This document shows positions 16,660 through 26,285 of a stretch of 64,000 nucleotides of DNA, piece by piece. Source of the DNA: Brevundimonas sp. UBA6550 (GTDB lineage: Bacteria; Pseudomonadota; Alphaproteobacteria; Caulobacterales; Caulobacteraceae); NCBI RefSeq assembly GCF_002434505.1, contig NZ_DJKE01000012.1, forward strand, positions 508,558 to 572,557, given 5' to 3'. How positions within the stretch are numbered: position 1 is the first letter of the stretch; each line of letters starts with the position of its first letter. The notes beneath the pieces are model-generated. The model worked only from the letters and a program-made list of their open reading frames with translations, made no database searches and had not been told where the DNA came from. The position numbers and the translations under genes were made by a program.

Positions 16660-19023
16660 TCAGGCCGCCGCAGCGACCGTCGGCGGCTCGGCGTCCCACA
16701 GCACCCGTGCGGCGGCCTGGATTTCGGCGTCGGCCGTCTTTTGCGGCCGCCCCAGCAGATAGCCCTGCACCTCGTCGCAACCCTGGTCGCGCAGGAAGCT
16801 GAGCTGATCCAGCGTCTCCACCCCCTCGGCCAGAACCGGGATGTGCAGGCTTTCGCCCAGGGCCAGGACGGCGCGGATGATGGCGGCGGATTCCGGCCCG
16901 CCGTCCAGTTCGGACATGAAGGAGCGGTCCAGCTTGATCTTGTCGAACGGGAAGGCGCGCAGGGTCGACAGCGACGAATAGCCGGTGCCGAAGTCGTCCA
17001 TGGCGATGGAGACGCCCAGCAGCTTCAGCTGGCGCAGCACATGGGTTGTGCGCTCCATGTCGGTGATCATGGCCGTCTCGGTGATCTCCAGCTCCAGCCG
17101 CGAGGGCGCGAGACCCGTCTCGATCAGAACCTGATGCACCAGGCGCGGCAGGTCGACATGGCCCAGTTGGACCGGCGAAAGGTTGACGGCGATCTTGTGC
17201 GGCTCGGGCCAGCGGGCCGCCTCTGCGCAGGCGGTGCGCAAAACCCACTCCCCGATCGGCAGGATCAGGCCGTTCTCCTCGGCCAGGGGGATGAAGTCGG
17301 CCGGAGAGATGAAGGTCCCGTCCGGCTGTATCCAGCGCAGCAGCACCTCATAGCCCGTGATCGCCCCGGTCTCGACGGCGGCCTGGATCTGCCAGTTCAG
17401 GCTGAACTGGCCCTGGTCCAGAGCCTCGCGCATCTGCTGGGCCATGCGGCGGCGACTGCGGACGGCCTCGTCCATCTCCTCCTCGTAGAAGCAGACGTCC
17501 GCGCCCAGCGACGCCTTGGCCCGGTACATGGCCAGGTCGGCGTCGTTGATCAGGGCCGAGGCGTTGTCGGCGTCGTCGGGCCAGACGGCGATGCCGACGC
17601 TGAGCCCGCAGGACACCTCGGCGTGGTCCAGCATGACCGGCGCGGTGACGGCGGCGCGCAGCCGTTCGGCCAGGTCCAGCGCGTCCTCGCGACGCTGGAC
17701 CGGCACGACGGCGACGAACTCGTCCCCGCCCAGGCGGGCCACGAACTCGCCGGGACGCAGGGCGGCGCGCATCCGCTCGGCGACCTGGATCAGCAACTGG
17801 TCGCCGGCGGCGTGGCCGTGGACGTCGTTGACCTCCTTGAACCGATCCAGGTCCATGGCCAGCAGGGCGACCTTGGTCGCGGCGACAGGATCGGACGTCT
17901 GGCGCGTCAGCCATTCCAGGAAGGACGAGCGGTTGGGCAGGCCGGTCAGGCCGTCGTTGCGCGCCAGATGGGCGATGCGACGCTCCTGCGCCAGGCGGGT
18001 GCGCAGGTCGCGCACCGCATAGATCATGATGTCGCTTTCGACAGCGCGGCCGCCGTCGCGGCGCGCGGCGATCTCAACCGGGATTTCGGCCCCGCCCGGA
18101 CCGATCAGGCGCGACTGTGTCAGGCAGCCGACGTGCAGATGGGCGGTGTCGGCCATCCAGCGCGAAAGCGGCTCGCCGACCAGGGCGCCGTGATCGACGC
18201 CGACCAGATCGGCGAAGGCGGCGTTGGCGGCCAGGATCAGCCCGTCCTGCTCGACCACCATGCCGTCGACGCTGCCCTCCAGCAGATGCTCCAGACGCGC
18301 CTTGGCCTGGATGCGGAACTGCATGTCCAGGGCGTAGGTGGCGATGCCGGTGCCCAGCATCATCAGTCCCACGGCCGAGACGGCGAAGGCCAGCACCACA
18401 TTGGCGCTGTCGGCGGCAGAGGCGTCCGTCAGGGGCGCCAGCGGGATCACCGTCATGGCCGCCATGCCGGTGAAGTGCAGGGTCACGATGCCCAGGACCA
18501 TCAGCACGACCGGCGCCGCCTTGCCCGGCCGCCGGGCCAGGTGGAAGGCCAGGCCGCCGAAGACCACGGCCCCGGCGACGGAGGCGGCGACATAGGTCGC
18601 AGACCAGTGGATGATCGCATCGGTGGCGAAGCCGGCCATGCCTGTATAGTGCATCGCCACCACCGTCAGGCCGAACAGAACGCCGCCCAGTTCGGCGGAC
18701 CCGCGCATGGCGCGCGATGCGACCCACAGGGCTGCGCCGCTGCCCAGCATGGCCACGCCCAGCGACAGGCCGGTCAGCAGGGGTTCGTAACTGACCGTCG
18801 CGCCCGGCTCATAGGCGATCATCGCCACGAAATGGGTGCACCAGATCGTCGCCCCGGTCGCCACGGCGCCCATGAAGCTCCAGGCCAGGCGCGTGCCCGT
18901 TTCGGCCGCGCGCAGACGGCGGAACAGGCGGAAGGTGATGACGGAGCCGATCAGGCAAAGGGCGGCGGCGAGCCCGACCAGCCAGAGGTTATGGTCGTCG
19001 GTCAGGCAGGTGAAGAAGCGCAT
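16660..19023 (-). CDS. MHYT sensor with GGDEF and EAL domains (cyclic-di-GMP turnover)
   Basis: This 787-residue inner membrane protein starts with a seven-helix MHYT sensor: its repeats include WCTHFVAMIAY, VVAMHYTGMAGF and LHFTGMAAM, thought to bind a metal and sense a diatomic gas. A PAS-like segment follows (about 250-330), then a GGDEF domain with intact RLGGDEFVAVV (about 430). The EAL domain has YEVLLRW in place of EALLRW but keeps the other signatures (NLSPVQL, ETAMITD, DDFGTGYSSL, KLDRSF, AEGVET). Either activity could be real; the conserved metal-binding residues suggest a working phosphodiesterase. The gene stands alone. Confidence 0.93.
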   Translation of the reverse strand: MRFFTCLTDDHNLWLVGLAAALCLIGSVITFRLFRRLRAAETGTRLAWSFMGAVATGATIWCTHFVAMIAYEPGATVSYEPLLTGLSLGVAMLGSGAALWVASRAMRGSAELGGVLFGLTVVAMHYTGMAGFATDAIIHWSATYVAASVAGAVVFGGLAFHLARRPGKAAPVVLMVLGIVTLHFTGMAAMTVIPLAPLTDASAADSANVVLAFAVSAVGLMMLGTGIATYALDMQFRIQAKARLEHLLEGSVDGMVVEQDGLILAANAAFADLVGVDHGALVGEPLSRWMADTAHLHVGCLTQSRLIGPGGAEIPVEIAARRDGGRAVESDIMIYAVRDLRTRLAQERRIAHLARNDGLTGLPNRSSFLEWLTRQTSDPVAATKVALLAMDLDRFKEVNDVHGHAAGDQLLIQVAERMRAALRPGEFVARLGGDEFVAVVPVQRREDALDLAERLRAAVTAPVMLDHAEVSCGLSVGIAVWPDDADNASALINDADLAMYRAKASLGADVCFYEEEMDEAVRSRRRMAQQMREALDQGQFSLNWQIQAAVETGAITGYEVLLRWIQPDGTFISPADFIPLAEENGLILPIGEWVLRTACAEAARWPEPHKIAVNLSPVQLGHVDLPRLVHQVLIETGLAPSRLELEITETAMITDMERTTHVLRQLKLLGVSIAMDDFGTGYSSLSTLRAFPFDKIKLDRSFMSELDGGPESAAIIRAVLALGESLHIPVLAEGVETLDQLSFLRDQGCDEVQGYLLGRPQKTADAEIQAAARVLWDAEPPTVAAAA

Positions 19024-19123
19024 GGAGGCTACGAACCGGGGAGAAAACAGCCCGGTCTGATAACGGACGAAATTTAACCGGACGCGCCCGAACAGGCTTA
19101 ACGAAACCTTTCGGTCCCGACGA

Positions 19124-19507
19124 TCAGGAGCGCGGCAGCTGGTAGGGGTTGTTGACGCTGACCGGCGCGCCGGGCGTCAGGCCCAGTTCCTGGAACGACC
19201 ACTTCAGCTCGACCCCTTCGACCAGATCCTGACGGCATCGGTCCTCGTCGATGCGACGCAGGGTGATGACCGCCTGGCCGCCCTGCAGGCTGACGATGGG
19301 GATCAGGTCGTCCTTCTTGGTGCAGCCGTTGGAGCTGACCCAGAAGATGGCCTCGTCCTTGGTGAAGGTCGCGGCGTGGATGGGCTCCAGCGCGCCGGGC
19401 ATCCCGCGCGTCGAGACGGTCGGCTCCGACGTGGCGCAGCCGGACAGGACCGCGGCGCAGGCCAGGGCGCCGACAAGGACAAAGCGTTCGATGATGGAGC
19501 CGTTCAA
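19124..19507 (-). CDS. Small lipoprotein with conserved NGCT motif (paralogue 2)
   Basis: The TTG at 19507, preceded by GGAGGTCG at a suitable distance, gives 127 residues, the same length as the paralogue at 14722-15102. It has a lipoprotein signal with lipobox VLSGC, then SSNGCTKKDDLIPIVSLQGG, AVITLRRIDEDRCRQDL and LKWSFQELGLTPGAPVSVNN. The frame is open further upstream, but that part looks non-coding. The order of conserved blocks is the same in both paralogues. The function is unknown. It lies downstream of the rpsD terminator. Confidence 0.75.
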   Translation of the reverse strand: MNGSIIERFVLVGALACAAVLSGCATSEPTVSTRGMPGALEPIHAATFTKDEAIFWVSSNGCTKKDDLIPIVSLQGGQAVITLRRIDEDRCRQDLVEGVELKWSFQELGLTPGAPVSVNNPYQLPRS

Positions 19508-19587
19508 CCGACGACCTCCCCAGATCTCCAGGCCCGATCGGGCCAGAGTGCGCCTGTTCGCCCGTGAAGGGAACAGGGTGAAAGACG

Positions 19588-19615
19588 AAGGGCCCCGGAC
19601 GGATCCGGGGCCCTT
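19588..19615 (-). terminator. rpsD intrinsic terminator
   Basis: AAGGGCCCCGGA (19588-19599) pairs perfectly with TCCGGGGCCCTT (19604-19615) around CGGA. It lies 25 bases beyond the rpsD stop in the direction of rpsD transcription. Confidence 0.7.
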
Positions 19616-19640
19616 CCAACTCAATCGGTCGAAACGCGAC

Positions 19641-20258
19641 TTACGAGGCGTAGTATTCGACGACCAGGTTCGGTTCCATCTTCACGGCGTAAGGCACGTC
19701 CGACAGTTCCGGCACGCGAACGTAACGGACCGAGAACGAACGGTCCGACAGTTCCAGATAGTCCGGCACGTCGCGTTCCGACGACTGCTGAGCTTCCAGC
19801 ACCAGCGCCATGTTGCGCGACTTTTCCTTCACGGTGACGACGTCTTCCGGCTTCACGCGGTAGGAGGCGATGTCGACCTTCTTGCCGTTGACCAGGACGT
19901 GGCCGTGGCTGACGAACTGGCGGGCGGCCCAGACGGTGGGCACGAACTTGGCGCGATAGACGACGGCGTCCAGGCGCGATTCCAGCAGGCCGATCAGGTT
20001 TTCCGAGGTGTTGCCCTTGCGGCGGGCGGCCTCGTCATAGGTCTTGGCGAACTGCTTTTCGGTGATGTTGCCGTAGTAGCCCTTCAGCTTCTGCTTGGCC
20101 TTCAGTTGCAGACCGAAGTCGGAAACCTTGGACTTGCGACGCTGACCGTGCTGACCGGGACCGTAAGAACGCTTGTTGACCGGCGACTTGGCGCGGCCCC
20201 ACAGGTTCTCACCCATGGCCCGGTCGATCTTGTATTTGGCGCTGTGGCGCTTGGACAT
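19641..20258 (-). CDS. rpsD: 30S ribosomal protein S4
   Basis: S4 is a primary 16S rRNA-binding protein of the small subunit body and often an autoregulator. The 205 residues include [20 protein letters not shown] at the start and the S4 RNA-binding motif [17 protein letters not shown], then [20 protein letters not shown], and end with VEYYAS as bacterial S4 proteins do. The length is normal and the start ATG is unambiguous. As is common in Alphaproteobacteria, it stands apart from the main ribosomal operons. Confidence 0.98.
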   Translation of the reverse strand: MSKRHSAKYKIDRAMGENLWGRAKSPVNKRSYGPGQHGQRRKSKVSDFGLQLKAKQKLKGYYGNITEKQFAKTYDEAARRKGNTSENLIGLLESRLDAVVYRAKFVPTVWAARQFVSHGHVLVNGKKVDIASYRVKPEDVVTVKEKSRNMALVLEAQQSSERDVPDYLELSDRSFSVRYVRVPELSDVPYAVKMEPNLVVEYYAS

Positions 20259-20514
20259 TCTATTCTCTTTTCAGCGATGCGGCCCGGCATCCCCTCGATT
20301 GGGAATGCGATCTCAACGGCGGTCCACGCATCTTCCGTCATGACCGCGCCCGGCGGCGAACCGTCGGACGTGGAAGGCGGCGCTTATGGCCAGACGCGCC
20401 CGAGGAGTCAAGCCGCGCGGGCCGTTAAGCACGATGGCCGGGAACGAAGGCGCGATCGTCCGCCTTCTGCCTGTTGACGCAACCGAGCCCTGCACCCCGA
20501 CAAGGAGGAGTGGA

Positions 20515-20736
20515 ATGCATCGCGAAGACAAGAGCTTTCAGACCGGCCTCTCCGAACAGGGGGTCGAGGCGCTGAAACGCCAGCTGGTCGATCTGGTCGA
20601 ACCGCTGTCGGACGGCCAACTGCTGGAACTGGCCGACGGCATTCACGAGATGCTGCGCCAGCGCCGCATGGTGCGCCGCCACCACGCCGAGCGGATGCAG
20701 GATCTGATGCCGCCCGGCGTGGACCTGTTGGTCTGA
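20515..20736 (+). CDS. Small hypothetical protein (73 residues)
   Basis: ATG 20515 is preceded by a strong ribosome binding site (AAGGAGGAG). It encodes a small charged, helical protein with EALKRQLVDLVEPLSDGQLL and a basic MLRQRRMVRRHHAERM. There is no signal peptide or known domain. The coding character and the strong binding site support a real gene. Its end is 3 bases from the stop of the convergent gene. Confidence 0.65.
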   Translation: MHREDKSFQTGLSEQGVEALKRQLVDLVEPLSDGQLLELADGIHEMLRQRRMVRRHHAERMQDLMPPGVDLLV

Positions 20737-20739
20737 GAC

Positions 20740-21687
20740 CTATTGCGAAGCCGATCGGGTCGATTGGGCTTCCGCGATGAACATGGCCCGGCCCTCGCGC
20801 GTGGCGATCTTGCCCAGGCCAGGGAACGGGAAGTGATAGGCGTAGATATGGGCGCCCGAGTTGCGCAGCGCCGTCACCTCGTCCAGCCGCGCCTTCTGGC
20901 CCGCCGTCTGATCGTCGTCATAGCCGACCTCCCAGTCGGGATGTTCCACCGACAGGATCCAGTGGTGCATCAGGTCGCCGGTGTAGAGCAGCTGGTTCTG
21001 ACCGTCGGCGATCAGATAGGCGACATGGCCCGGCGTGTGGCCGGCCGTGTCCTGGGCCGTGACGCCGGGCGCCACCTCCCCGCCCGGCTTGAAGGCCTGG
21101 ACCTTGGGCGTGATGACCCGCACCAAATCGGCCATCTCGGGATTGGCGCGGAGTGAGGTCCATTCCGCCTCCGACATCCGAACGGCGGCGTTGGGGAAGG
21201 CCAGGGCGCCGTTCGCGACCAGACCGCCGACATGGTCCGGGTGGCCATGCGAGATCAGGACGTCGGTGACGGCGGCCGGATCGACGCCGGCGGCGCGCAG
21301 GCTCTGCATCAACTGGCCCTTGCCCTGACCCAGGCCGGTGTCGAACAGCATCGTCCGGTCGCCGTTCCTGACCAGCAGCGGATGGATTTCCAGCATGATG
21401 GGATCGGCCGGCTGGCCGGCGGCGGTCAGGGGGCCTGCGACCGCCTGGGGCGTCAGGCCGACGCCGAACACCGTGTTGTCGTTCGGCACGGGGTTCTGGC
21501 CGTCGAACAGGGCGATGGCGTCCAGGCCGCCGATCTTGAAGCGATAGACCGGCTTCTCGGCCGGGGCCGCGACCGTCTGGGTCGGGTTGGGCGGGGCGGG
21601 ATCGCCGGGCTTCTGGTCGCCGGCCGGCTGCTGGCAGGCCGCCAGGGTCAGGCAGGCCAGGGCCGCCCCCGTCATCGTCATCCGCAT
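20740..21687 (-). CDS. Secreted metallo-beta-lactamase-fold hydrolase
   Basis: A 315-residue protein with a lipoprotein-type signal (MTGAALACLTLAACQQ, lipobox LAAC) followed by a Pro/Ala linker. The MBL domain has the zinc motif HGHPDHVGGL (about residue 146), further ligands in DTAGHTPGHVAYL and LYTGDLMHHW, and a C-terminal AYHFPFPGLG His. The layout fits the group of lactonase-like or quorum-quenching-like MBL proteins. The substrate is unknown. It is a single gene upstream of the sodB terminator. Confidence 0.88.
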   Translation of the reverse strand: MRMTMTGAALACLTLAACQQPAGDQKPGDPAPPNPTQTVAAPAEKPVYRFKIGGLDAIALFDGQNPVPNDNTVFGVGLTPQAVAGPLTAAGQPADPIMLEIHPLLVRNGDRTMLFDTGLGQGKGQLMQSLRAAGVDPAAVTDVLISHGHPDHVGGLVANGALAFPNAAVRMSEAEWTSLRANPEMADLVRVITPKVQAFKPGGEVAPGVTAQDTAGHTPGHVAYLIADGQNQLLYTGDLMHHWILSVEHPDWEVGYDDDQTAGQKARLDEVTALRNSGAHIYAYHFPFPGLGKIATREGRAMFIAEAQSTRSASQ

Positions 21688-21718
21688 CGCATTCGTCTCC
21701 GTTGGAATGAGCTGAATC

Positions 21719-21749
21719 GAAAACGCCCGCCGGAGGTTCCGGCGGGCGT
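21719..21749 (-). terminator. sodB intrinsic terminator
   Basis: ACGCCCGCCGGA (21723-21734) pairs with TCCGGCGGGCGT (21738-21749). On the minus strand the stem is followed by TTTTCG, and it lies 26 bases beyond the sodB stop. Confidence 0.75.
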
Positions 21750-21775
21750 CGTCATGTCTCGATCTCTGAACGGCC

Positions 21776-22387
21776 TTACTTGGCGGCGGCGTACAGTTCG
21801 TTGACCTTGTTCCAGTTCACCACCGTCCAGAACGACTTCAGATAGTCGGCGCGACGGTTCTGATATTTCAGATAATAGGCGTGTTCCCAGACGTCGGCGC
21901 CCAGGATGACCTCGCCGCGCTCGTCCACCACATCCATCAGCGGATTGTCCTGATTGGGGGTCGAAGTGATCTTCAGCTTGCCGTTCTGAACGATCAGCCA
22001 GGCCCAGCCCGAACCGAACTGCGCGGCGCCGGCGGCGTTGAAGTCTTCCTTGAACTTGTCCATGCCGCCCAGATCGGCGTCGATGGCGGCGGCGAGTTCG
22101 GCCGACGGTTGGCCGGCCTGATCGGCCGGGGCCAGCAGTTCCCAGAACAGGCTGTGGTTCCAGTGACCGCCGCCGTTGTTGCGCACGGCCTTGGGCGCGG
22201 TCGAGATGCTGGTGAAGATTTCCTCCAGCGACTTGCCCTGCAGGCTGGCGTCGGCGTCGACGGCCTTGTTCAGGTTGTCGACATAGGTCTGGTGGTGCTT
22301 GTCGTGGTGGAAGGTCATCGTCTCCTTGTCGATGGCCGGCTCCAGCGCGTCATAAGCGTAGGGCAGCGGGGGCAGGGTGAAGGCCAT
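21776..22387 (-). CDS. sodB: Superoxide dismutase, Fe/Mn family
   Basis: The enzyme converts superoxide to oxygen and peroxide. ATG 22387 gives 203 residues with all four metal ligands in place: His in [11 protein letters not shown], His in [11 protein letters not shown], and Asp and His in [18 protein letters not shown]. Fe and Mn preference cannot be settled by eye; QFGSGWAWL is seen in Fe forms, [11 protein letters not shown] is nearer to Mn or cambialistic forms. There is no signal peptide, so it acts in the cytoplasm. The 21 codons open upstream of the ATG are not conserved. A hairpin terminator follows. Confidence 0.96.
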   Translation of the reverse strand: MAFTLPPLPYAYDALEPAIDKETMTFHHDKHHQTYVDNLNKAVDADASLQGKSLEEIFTSISTAPKAVRNNGGGHWNHSLFWELLAPADQAGQPSAELAAAIDADLGGMDKFKEDFNAAGAAQFGSGWAWLIVQNGKLKITSTPNQDNPLMDVVDERGEVILGADVWEHAYYLKYQNRRADYLKSFWTVVNWNKVNELYAAAK

Positions 22388-22493
22388 GGAGAGCTCCTTT
22401 TTCCGACAATCTTGATGGGCGAAACATAGGCGCCCGTTCGTGAAACCCAAGCGACAAAGCCCGGATTCGTTCCGACTTATCGGCTCGGAACGG

Positions 22494-22718
22494 TCAAGCT
22501 GGCAAGTTCGCCTTCAGGCAGTCGCGCACCGCCCGCTTCAGATCGCCCGGCGCATTGGGTTCGTCCACGCCCTCGGCCGCGAAGACCGCGCGCACGGCGG
22601 CGTCCAGACCCTTGGGCAGGGCCTCGACCACCCGCTTCTGACCCTTCTCGTGCAGGCAGAAGCCCACCTCGCGGCACAGGGCGGAAAACAGCGGTTCGTA
22701 GGCGTCGAGAACGGTCAT
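22494..22718 (-). CDS. Small hypothetical protein (74 residues)
   Basis: The frame encodes [20 protein letters not shown] followed by [20 protein letters not shown], and is mostly helical with two Cys and no signal peptide. Coding bias matches the neighbours. I do not recognise a family. It lies upstream of sodB on the same strand, about 100 bases away. Confidence 0.55.
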   Translation of the reverse strand: MTVLDAYEPLFSALCREVGFCLHEKGQKRVVEALPKGLDAAVRAVFAAEGVDEPNAPGDLKRAVRDCLKANLPA

Positions 22719-22804
22719 GCCGCCCCTCTAGCATCGGGGCGGCCATGGGGACAGATGACGCGAGGAAAGCCCCGAAGATTCGGCGCGGCCCCTCCCTCCC
22801 CTCT

Positions 22805-22833
22805 GTCATCCTCGCCCTTGTGGCGAGGATGAC
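22805..22833. repeat. Short GTCATCCTCGCC palindrome
   Basis: GTCATCCTCGCC (22805-22816) pairs with GGCGAGGATGAC (22822-22833). It resembles the palindrome at 8338-8365 and lies just beyond the stop of the S-formylglutathione hydrolase gene, where it can act as a terminator. Confidence 0.5.
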
Positions 22834-22846
22834 GATCAGGATTGGA

Positions 22847-23686
22847 TCAATCCTTCAGACGCTCGGCGTGGAAGGCGACGTGGTCGGCGATGAAGCTGGC
22901 CATGAAGAAATAGGAGTGGTCATAGCCCGGCTGCATGCGGATCATGATCTTCTGGCCCGCAGCGTCGGCGGCGGCCTGCAGCAGTTCGGGCTTCAACTGG
23001 TCGGTCAGGAAGCTGTCGGCGTCGCCCTGGTCGATCAGGATGTCGTCGTACACGCCCTTGGCCGCACCGGACGCCATCAGCTTGGCGGCGTCATGCCGAT
23101 TCCAGACGGCGCGGTCGTCACCCAGATAGGCGCTGAAGGCCTTCTCGCCCCACGGCACGACCGACGGCGACACGATGGGCGCAAAGGCCGAGACCGAGCG
23201 GAACAGGTCGGGATGTTTCAGCGCCAGGGTCAGGGCGCCATGCCCGCCCATCGAATGGCCCGAGATCGCGCGCACGCCCGTCGTCGGGAACTCGCCGTCG
23301 ATCAGGCGGATCAGTTCGCCCGTGACATAGGATTCCATGCGGAAATGCGCCGCCCACGGCTCTTGCGTCGCATCGACATAGAAGCCTGCCCCCTGCCCCA
23401 GATCATAGGCCGGATCGTCGGCGACCCCTTCGCCGCGCGGGCTGGTGTCGGGCGCCACGATGATGACGCCCTGCTTGGCGGCGGCGCGGTAAGCCCCCGC
23501 CTTGGTGGTGAAATTGTCCTCGGTGCAGGTCAGGCCCGACAGCCAGATCAGGACCGGAAACGGCCCCTCTCCGCCCGGAACGAAGACCGACAGCGTCATG
23601 GGCGTGCCGGTCGTCTCGCTGTCATGCTTCAGATAGCGAAGGGTTCCGCCGTGGACGATGTGGGTCTTGGTGGTTTCAAAGGTCAT
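22847..23686 (-). CDS. fghA: S-formylglutathione hydrolase
   Basis: This 279-residue esterase-D-type enzyme cleaves S-formylglutathione to formate and glutathione, the last step of glutathione-dependent formaldehyde oxidation. It has the family's opening strand with THIVHGGTLRYLKHDSE, LSGLTCTEDNFTTKAGA, the nucleophile GHSMGGHGALTLAL (Ser about 148), and a C-terminal GYDHSYFFMASFI containing the catalytic His. The length is normal. The gene lies five bases downstream of the RHH gene and is the last gene of the frmA cluster. Confidence 0.97.
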   Translation of the reverse strand: MTFETTKTHIVHGGTLRYLKHDSETTGTPMTLSVFVPGGEGPFPVLIWLSGLTCTEDNFTTKAGAYRAAAKQGVIIVAPDTSPRGEGVADDPAYDLGQGAGFYVDATQEPWAAHFRMESYVTGELIRLIDGEFPTTGVRAISGHSMGGHGALTLALKHPDLFRSVSAFAPIVSPSVVPWGEKAFSAYLGDDRAVWNRHDAAKLMASGAAKGVYDDILIDQGDADSFLTDQLKPELLQAAADAAGQKIMIRMQPGYDHSYFFMASFIADHVAFHAERLKD

Positions 23687-23691
23687 TTGGT

Positions 23692-23850
23692 CTAAGCCCC
23701 TGTCGTGTCTTCGGCATCACCCGAACGCGCTTCGGCGATGACGAGATCGCGTAGATAGTCTTCCAGCGCCTGGCCTCGTGATCGTGCAATCAAGCTCAGC
23801 CGCGCAATCAGATCGTCGTCGAGTTGAATGCGAGATCCGCCATCGTTCAC
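23692..23850 (-). CDS. Ribbon-helix-helix (CopG-like) small protein
   Basis: GTG 23850 gives 52 residues: SRIQLDDDLIARLSLIARSR (beta strand plus first helix) and then GQALEDYLRDLVIAEA (second helix), the RHH_1/CopG pattern found in small DNA-binding regulators and antitoxins. The start lies inside the stop of the VOC gene upstream (GTGA overlap), and FGH begins five bases after its stop. It may regulate the formaldehyde cluster or be an antitoxin without its toxin; no toxin gene is adjacent. Confidence 0.65.
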   Translation of the reverse strand: MNDGGSRIQLDDDLIARLSLIARSRGQALEDYLRDLVIAEARSGDAEDTTGA

Positions 23851-24230
23851 CCCGCCCGGTGCATGGCGCAGATCTTGTTGCCGGATGGGTCGCGCAGATA
23901 GGCCAGGATCATCGGGCCGTAGGGTCCGTTGCGTTCGCCCGGCGGGTCTTCGATGGCGCGGCCGCCGGCGGCGACGCCGGCGTCGTGGAAGGCCTGAACC
24001 GCCTCGGCGTCCTTGGCGAAGAAACCGATGGTGCCGCCATTGGCGTGGCAAGCCGGTTCGCCGTCGATGGGCGCGCCGATGGCGAAGGCGCCCAGGCGGC
24101 TGCGCCACCAGTAACGCCCCTTGGCATCCGGCCCCGCGCCCGGCTCAAGCCCCAGCGCGCCGAGCGCGGCGTCATAGAACCGGCGCGACGCCTCGATGTC
24201 GTTGGCGCCGACGGTGACGTGGGTGAACAT
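23847..24230 (-). CDS. VOC family (glyoxalase/bleomycin resistance-like) protein
   Basis: A 127-residue vicinal oxygen chelate protein: FTHVTVGANDIEASRRFYDA at the start, GFFAKDAEAVQAFHDAGVAA in the second module, and the closing DPSGNKICAMHR. VOC proteins bind a metal with His/Glu residues from the paired beta-alpha-beta-beta-beta units. The His in FTHVTV and the end of the second module are present. Its place in a formaldehyde cluster suggests handling of a glutathione adduct, but the substrate is unknown. It overlaps the following RHH gene by four bases. Confidence 0.88.
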   Translation of the reverse strand: MFTHVTVGANDIEASRRFYDAALGALGLEPGAGPDAKGRYWWRSRLGAFAIGAPIDGEPACHANGGTIGFFAKDAEAVQAFHDAGVAAGGRAIEDPPGERNGPYGPMILAYLRDPSGNKICAMHRAG

Positions 24231-24296
24231 GGCGAGCCCTCCTGATCTATGGTCGGCTAACGATAGCCACGACAGTTTCTTTTGGCAACGAACCCG

Positions 24297-24989
24297 TCAC
24301 CGGGGAACGGGCTGGCCGTCGCGGTCCAGATAACGCAGTCCCGGCCGCCCCCTCTGGGCCAGGATAACCGCGACCAGTTTGGGGATGCTGTCCTCGATGG
24401 TATAGGGCGCATCGGGGCCGCCGAGATCAGTTTTAATCCAGCCGGGCGCCAGCAACAGCAGGGCGCGGGGGTCGTCGGCGCGGCGGGCGGCGTAGCAGCG
24501 CATCAGCATGTTCAGGGCCGCCTTCGAGGCGCGATAGGCGTCCACGCCGCCGCCCTTGTTGTTGGCGAGACTGGCCTGGCCCGACGACATGACGCCGATC
24601 ACCCCGTCCGGCGCCACCCGCTCGCCCAATGCCTCGACCACCTGAAGCGGCGCCCAGGCGTTGGTGGCCATCAGGCGGGTGAAATGGTCCAGCGACGTGT
24701 CGGCGATGGCGCCAGGCGCGTCGGCCACGCCCGCATTGACGAACAGACAGTCGAACCGTCGATCTGACAGCCGGTCCGCAAGCGCCCCGATCTCCGCGCC
24801 ATCGGTGATGTCCAGCGTCTCGATCTCAAGCGCCGGATGATCGGCCGCCAGGGCGTGCAGAGGCGATTCAGAGGACCGGACGGTGGCGACCACGGACCAT
24901 CCCAGCCCCAGGAAGGCCTGGGCCAGGGCCAGACCCAGGCCCCGCGACGCCCCGATCAGCAGGATGGAGCCAGTCGTCGCCCCGGCCAT
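24297..24989 (-). CDS. Short-chain dehydrogenase/reductase
   Basis: A 230-residue SDR with the NAD(P)-binding GASRGLGLALAQAFL (about residues 13-27), the Asp of LDITDGAE, NAG in LFVNAGVADAPG, a catalytic Ser in VMSSGQASL, and the YRASKAALN (YxxxK) motif. The layout resembles C-factor/sniffer-like SDRs. The substrate is unknown. It starts three bases after the frmA stop, so it is co-transcribed with the formaldehyde pathway. Confidence 0.9.
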   Translation of the reverse strand: MAGATTGSILLIGASRGLGLALAQAFLGLGWSVVATVRSSESPLHALAADHPALEIETLDITDGAEIGALADRLSDRRFDCLFVNAGVADAPGAIADTSLDHFTRLMATNAWAPLQVVEALGERVAPDGVIGVMSSGQASLANNKGGGVDAYRASKAALNMLMRCYAARRADDPRALLLLAPGWIKTDLGGPDAPYTIEDSIPKLVAVILAQRGRPGLRYLDRDGQPVPR

Positions 24990-24991
24990 GG

Positions 24992-26098
<1,107 letters not shown>

Positions 26099-26124
26099 GA
26101 TCTTAGGTCCTTCGGAGACCCCTA

Positions 26125-26163
26125 TCGCTCGCCGCGCGTCCCCGCCTGCGCGGGGATGACGAC
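26125..26163. repeat. Partial palindromic element, family B-like half copy
   Basis: GTCCCCGCCTGCGCGGGGATGACGACG forms a short hairpin like the right end of family B elements (compare CGGGGATGAGC). It lies upstream of frmA, in the divergent control region, and is probably a degenerated copy. Confidence 0.4.
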
Positions 26164-26285
26164 GCTCGCTACACTAGGGCCAGGGCGTGTGATGCGTTCC
26201 TTCTAGGCCGGGTCGCAGACGAGCGAAACGGCGACAAACGCAAAACATTATTGCTGAACAGGGATAATCATGCTGGATCATCCGC

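Noticed and set aside
15029..17248. Open minus-strand frame of 739 codons
   Set aside because: It spans the reverse strand of the Old Yellow Enzyme gene and crosses a palindromic element and parts of three genes; no domain is seen.
16741..19077. Open plus-strand frame of 778 codons
   Set aside because: Antisense to the MHYT-GGDEF-EAL gene, with no recognisable motif.
22494..22809. Alternative minus-strand frame of 110 codons at 22477-22809
   Set aside because: It overlaps the 74-residue frame in a different phase and is a compositional shadow rich in Gly and Arg.
23692..24108. Longer 138-codon frame containing the RHH gene
   Set aside because: Its first 86 codons overlap the VOC gene in another frame and are low-complexity; the GTG at 23850 gives a clean RHH protein.
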